Shown here in pieces: positions 49,036 to 50,594 of a DNA stretch of 50,594 nt; positions within the stretch are counted from its first letter, which is position 1, and each line of letters opens with the position of its first letter. Position numbers and translations under genes: made by a program. The notes beneath the pieces were generated by a model, which worked only from the letters and a program-made list of their open reading frames with translations, was not told the DNA's origin and did no database searches. Location: positions 66,759 to 117,352 of the forward strand of contig NZ_JH815520.1 in NCBI RefSeq assembly GCF_000297775.1. Direction: 5' to 3'. The stretch is from Sutterella wadsworthensis 2_1_59BFAA (lineage in GTDB: Bacteria; Pseudomonadota; Gammaproteobacteria; Burkholderiales; Burkholderiaceae_F).

Positions 49036-49977
49036 ATGATGAAGAAGCTTCTTGCCGCCGCCGTCTGCGGCGCCTTTGCCGCGTCCGCCCTCGCCGCCAT
49101 GCCCGAAAAGGTGACGATCGTCTACGTGAAGAGCCCGTTCAACCTTCAGAACATGGTCATGAAGGAAAAAGGCATGCTCGAGAAGGCCTTTGAGAAGGAC
49201 GGCGTCAAGGTCGAGTGGAAGTCCATCAACTCGGGCGCCAAGCAGGCCCAGGCCATGGCGGCCGGCGCCGTCGACGTCTCCGCCGTCATGAACACCGCCT
49301 CGCTCCTCATGGCCAACGGCTCGGGCAATCCCGTCTACGTCGCCTCGGGCGTCTCGCACCCGACGGACACCTTCGCCATCGTGGGCAAGCCCGGCGCCAG
49401 TCTCTCCGTGAAGGACCTCAAGGGCAAGAAGGTCGCGGGTCCCCGCGGCACCGTGCTCCATCAGCTCCTCATCGCCGCTCTGGTGAAGGAAGGCATGTCG
49501 GCCGATGACGTCGAGTTCCTCTCCATGGACATTCCCGCCGCCATGACCGCCGTCACGAGCGGCCGCGTCGACGCGGCGCTTCTTGCCGCGAGCGGCATCA
49601 TCAAGGCCGAGGAGGCGGGCTGCCGCGTCGTGACTACCGCCAAGGGCCTCGTCGACGTCAACCTCGTCATGACCGCCTCGAAGCAGTTCGCCGAAAAGCA
49701 TCCCGAGGCGCTCGAAACCGTCGTGCGCGTCGAGCGTGAGGCCGACGAGTGGATCAAGGCCAACTGGCAGGAGGCCGTCGCCATCGGCGCGAAGGAACAC
49801 GGCATCTCGCTCGCCGACGCCGAAAAGCTCGCGGGCTGGTCCCACTACTACGGCGTGCTGACCGACGCCGACGTCAAGGGCCTTGAGGCCGACCAGAAGT
49901 TCCTCATCGAGAACGGCCTGATGACGACGCCCGTCGACGTGAAGAGCATCGTGCTTCCGATCGCTCTGGGCAAGTAA
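49036..49977 (+). CDS. ABC substrate-binding protein, SsuA/TauA/NMT1 type
   Basis: 313 aa with signal peptide MMKKLLAAAVCGAFAASALA. The mature protein starts EKVTIVYVKSPFNLQNMVMKEKGMLEKAFEKDGVKVEWKSINSGAKQAQAMAAGAVDVSAV, the standard opening of aliphatic sulfonate and taurine binding proteins, and continues with DLKGKKVAGPRGTVLHQLL. AAAGGAAAT precedes the ATG at 49036; a start at 48997 would lie in the ATPase gene. Last gene of the operon, with strong terminators behind it. Confidence 0.92.
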   Translation: MMKKLLAAAVCGAFAASALAAMPEKVTIVYVKSPFNLQNMVMKEKGMLEKAFEKDGVKVEWKSINSGAKQAQAMAAGAVDVSAVMNTASLLMANGSGNPVYVASGVSHPTDTFAIVGKPGASLSVKDLKGKKVAGPRGTVLHQLLIAALVKEGMSADDVEFLSMDIPAAMTAVTSGRVDAALLAASGIIKAEEAGCRVVTTAKGLVDVNLVMTASKQFAEKHPEALETVVRVEREADEWIKANWQEAVAIGAKEHGISLADAEKLAGWSHYYGVLTDADVKGLEADQKFLIENGLMTTPVDVKSIVLPIALGK

Positions 49978-50017
49978 GCCCGGACAGCGTTCAAGTTCAG
50001 CGCCGTCACGAAGGTCC

Positions 50018-50051
50018 GGCCCGCATTCCGGCGGCGTCCCGGGCCTTTTTT
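50018..50051 (+). terminator. terminator of the sulfonate-type ABC operon
   Basis: Stem GGCCCG/CGGGCC (50018-50023 with 50040-50045) followed by six T. Confidence 0.8.
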
Positions 50052-50090
50052 CTGATTGTTCAGGAGGATTTTCCGGGTATTGCTCTTTTA

Positions 50091-50124
50091 GGGTTGGATC
50101 CTTGAGAAGATCCAGCCCTTTTTT
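50091..50124 (+). terminator. second terminator before the ISL3-type element
   Basis: 10-bp stem GGGTTGGATC/GATCCAGCCC (one G-T pair) with an 8-nt loop, followed by six T. It may belong to the insertion element's left flank or insulate it. Confidence 0.75.
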
Positions 50125-50273
50125 AGGTTCATCTCGGAAGTCCGTGGAACGCGGCCTTGACTTTTAAGAAAAAGTCTGGTCGGCTCCCTCCAAGGAAAAA
50201 AAAGTAGCGCTCACTCCAAATTTCAGGCAGATTCAAGTTACTAGAGAAGAACCGCGAAAAAAGGATGAGCGCT

Positions 50274-50594
50274 ATGACCAATATTGTAGGGCAACTTTTC
50301 AAATCTCTCGATCCATGGCCCGGCTTCCAGATCACTTCTTTCAAGATTCAAGTCTCGCCCGTAGATGGCAGGAAGACTCTCATTCTTGATTTGCGACCTG
50401 TCGAAGGATCAATGCCGATATGTTCGCGCTGCCGCCATGAGGCACCGCTCGTTCACAGCTATGTTTCCAGAAGAATCAAGGAGTGCTCCCTTTTAGGGTA
50501 TTTTGTTGAGCTCAACGTGACATTTCGACGAGTGGACTGCCTTCATTGCAAAGGACATCCAATGGAAGCCGTAGAATGGCTTGCGCCGTTCAAG
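50274..50594 (+). CDS. ISL3-family transposase, N-terminal part (runs off the window)
   Basis: The first 107 codons only; the frame is open at the window edge. The start MTNIVGQLFKSLDPWPGF is followed by the ISL3 zinc ribbon: PICSRCRHEAPLVH and later RRVDCLHCKGHPMEAVEWLAP, giving two CxxC pairs as in zf-ISL3. An AAAAGGA precedes the ATG by about ten bases. The region is clearly AT-richer than the rest of the window, as expected for a recent insertion. The left inverted repeat is probably within 50170-50215, but I cannot fix it without the other end. Confidence 0.85.
   Translation, partial: MTNIVGQLFKSLDPWPGFQITSFKIQVSPVDGRKTLILDLRPVEGSMPICSRCRHEAPLVHSYVSRRIKECSLLGYFVELNVTFRRVDCLHCKGHPMEAVEWLAPFK

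Noticed and set aside
50129-50344. 71-codon minus-strand frame before the ISL3 transposase
   Set aside because: Overlaps the transposase start and the element's left flank; no protein-like features beyond a chance hydrophobic stretch.
1-50594. CRISPR arrays, prophage, integrase or toxin-antitoxin genes
   Set aside because: I saw no regularly spaced repeats, no integrase or structural phage genes, and no convincing toxin-antitoxin pair. The only mobile elements are the IS605/IS200 remnant and the ISL3-type end.

Overview
The window looks like the chromosome of a GC-rich, anaerobically respiring betaproteobacterium, most likely a gut Sutterellaceae (Sutterella/Parasutterella-like). This is an inference from gene content, because no rRNA is present: UrdA/fumarate-reductase-type flavoproteins, an arylsulfate sulfotransferase with a DsbI/Dba pair, a Hya-type [NiFe] hydrogenase, a Dcu C4-dicarboxylate carrier, TRAP and sulfonate-type importers, and no sugar catabolism.

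Layout. 0-1.4 kb: Dcu antiporter (-). 1.9-2.6 kb: TetR regulator (-). 2.7-8.3 kb: a TtrS-like sensor kinase, a decayed nested IS605/IS200 remnant, a TtrR-like response regulator and a secreted flavoprotein; the last two are each preceded by a near-identical ~90-bp leader. 8.4-18.2 kb: M20 amidohydrolase, AEC permease, CNNM/CorC protein coupled to a four-cluster Fe-S protein, an unrecognised 349-aa protein, LysR regulator, MFS and EamA transporters. 18.2-20.6 kb: tRNA-Ile2(CAU), IHF-beta-like protein, CstA. 21.1-22.8 kb: dba-dsbI. 23.0-29.7 kb: a second sensor/regulator/flavoprotein cassette with a divergent Tat-exported flavoprotein, then a porin. 29.9-33.8 kb: broken LysR gene, AssT, broken cytochrome b gene. 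34.1-36.9 kb: TRAP transporter. 37.4-41.0 kb: hyaABC-type hydrogenase. 41.5-43.3 kb: a flavoprotein whose active-site residues match urocanate reductase. 43.5-46.3 kb: TetR, AlaX and an ATPase-like protein with degenerate Walker motifs. 46.5-50.0 kb: TauE/SafE permease and a sulfonate-type ABC importer. 50.3 kb to the end: 5' part of an ISL3-family transposase.

How the genes fit together (inference): the hydrogenase feeds electrons from H2 to the quinone pool. Periplasmic flavoproteins with different active sites would be terminal reductases for different organic acceptors. Two cassettes pair a periplasmic-binding-protein-type histidine kinase and a LuxR-type regulator with a flavoprotein, suggesting that each acceptor is sensed outside the cytoplasm. 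DsbI/Dba would oxidise AssT, which keeps the conserved cysteine pair. TRAP, Dcu, CstA, porin and sulfonate systems handle carboxylate and sulfur compounds.

Three non-IS genes (second kinase, LysR, cytochrome b) are frameshifted as read here. That is either gene decay or sequence error, and I cannot tell which.
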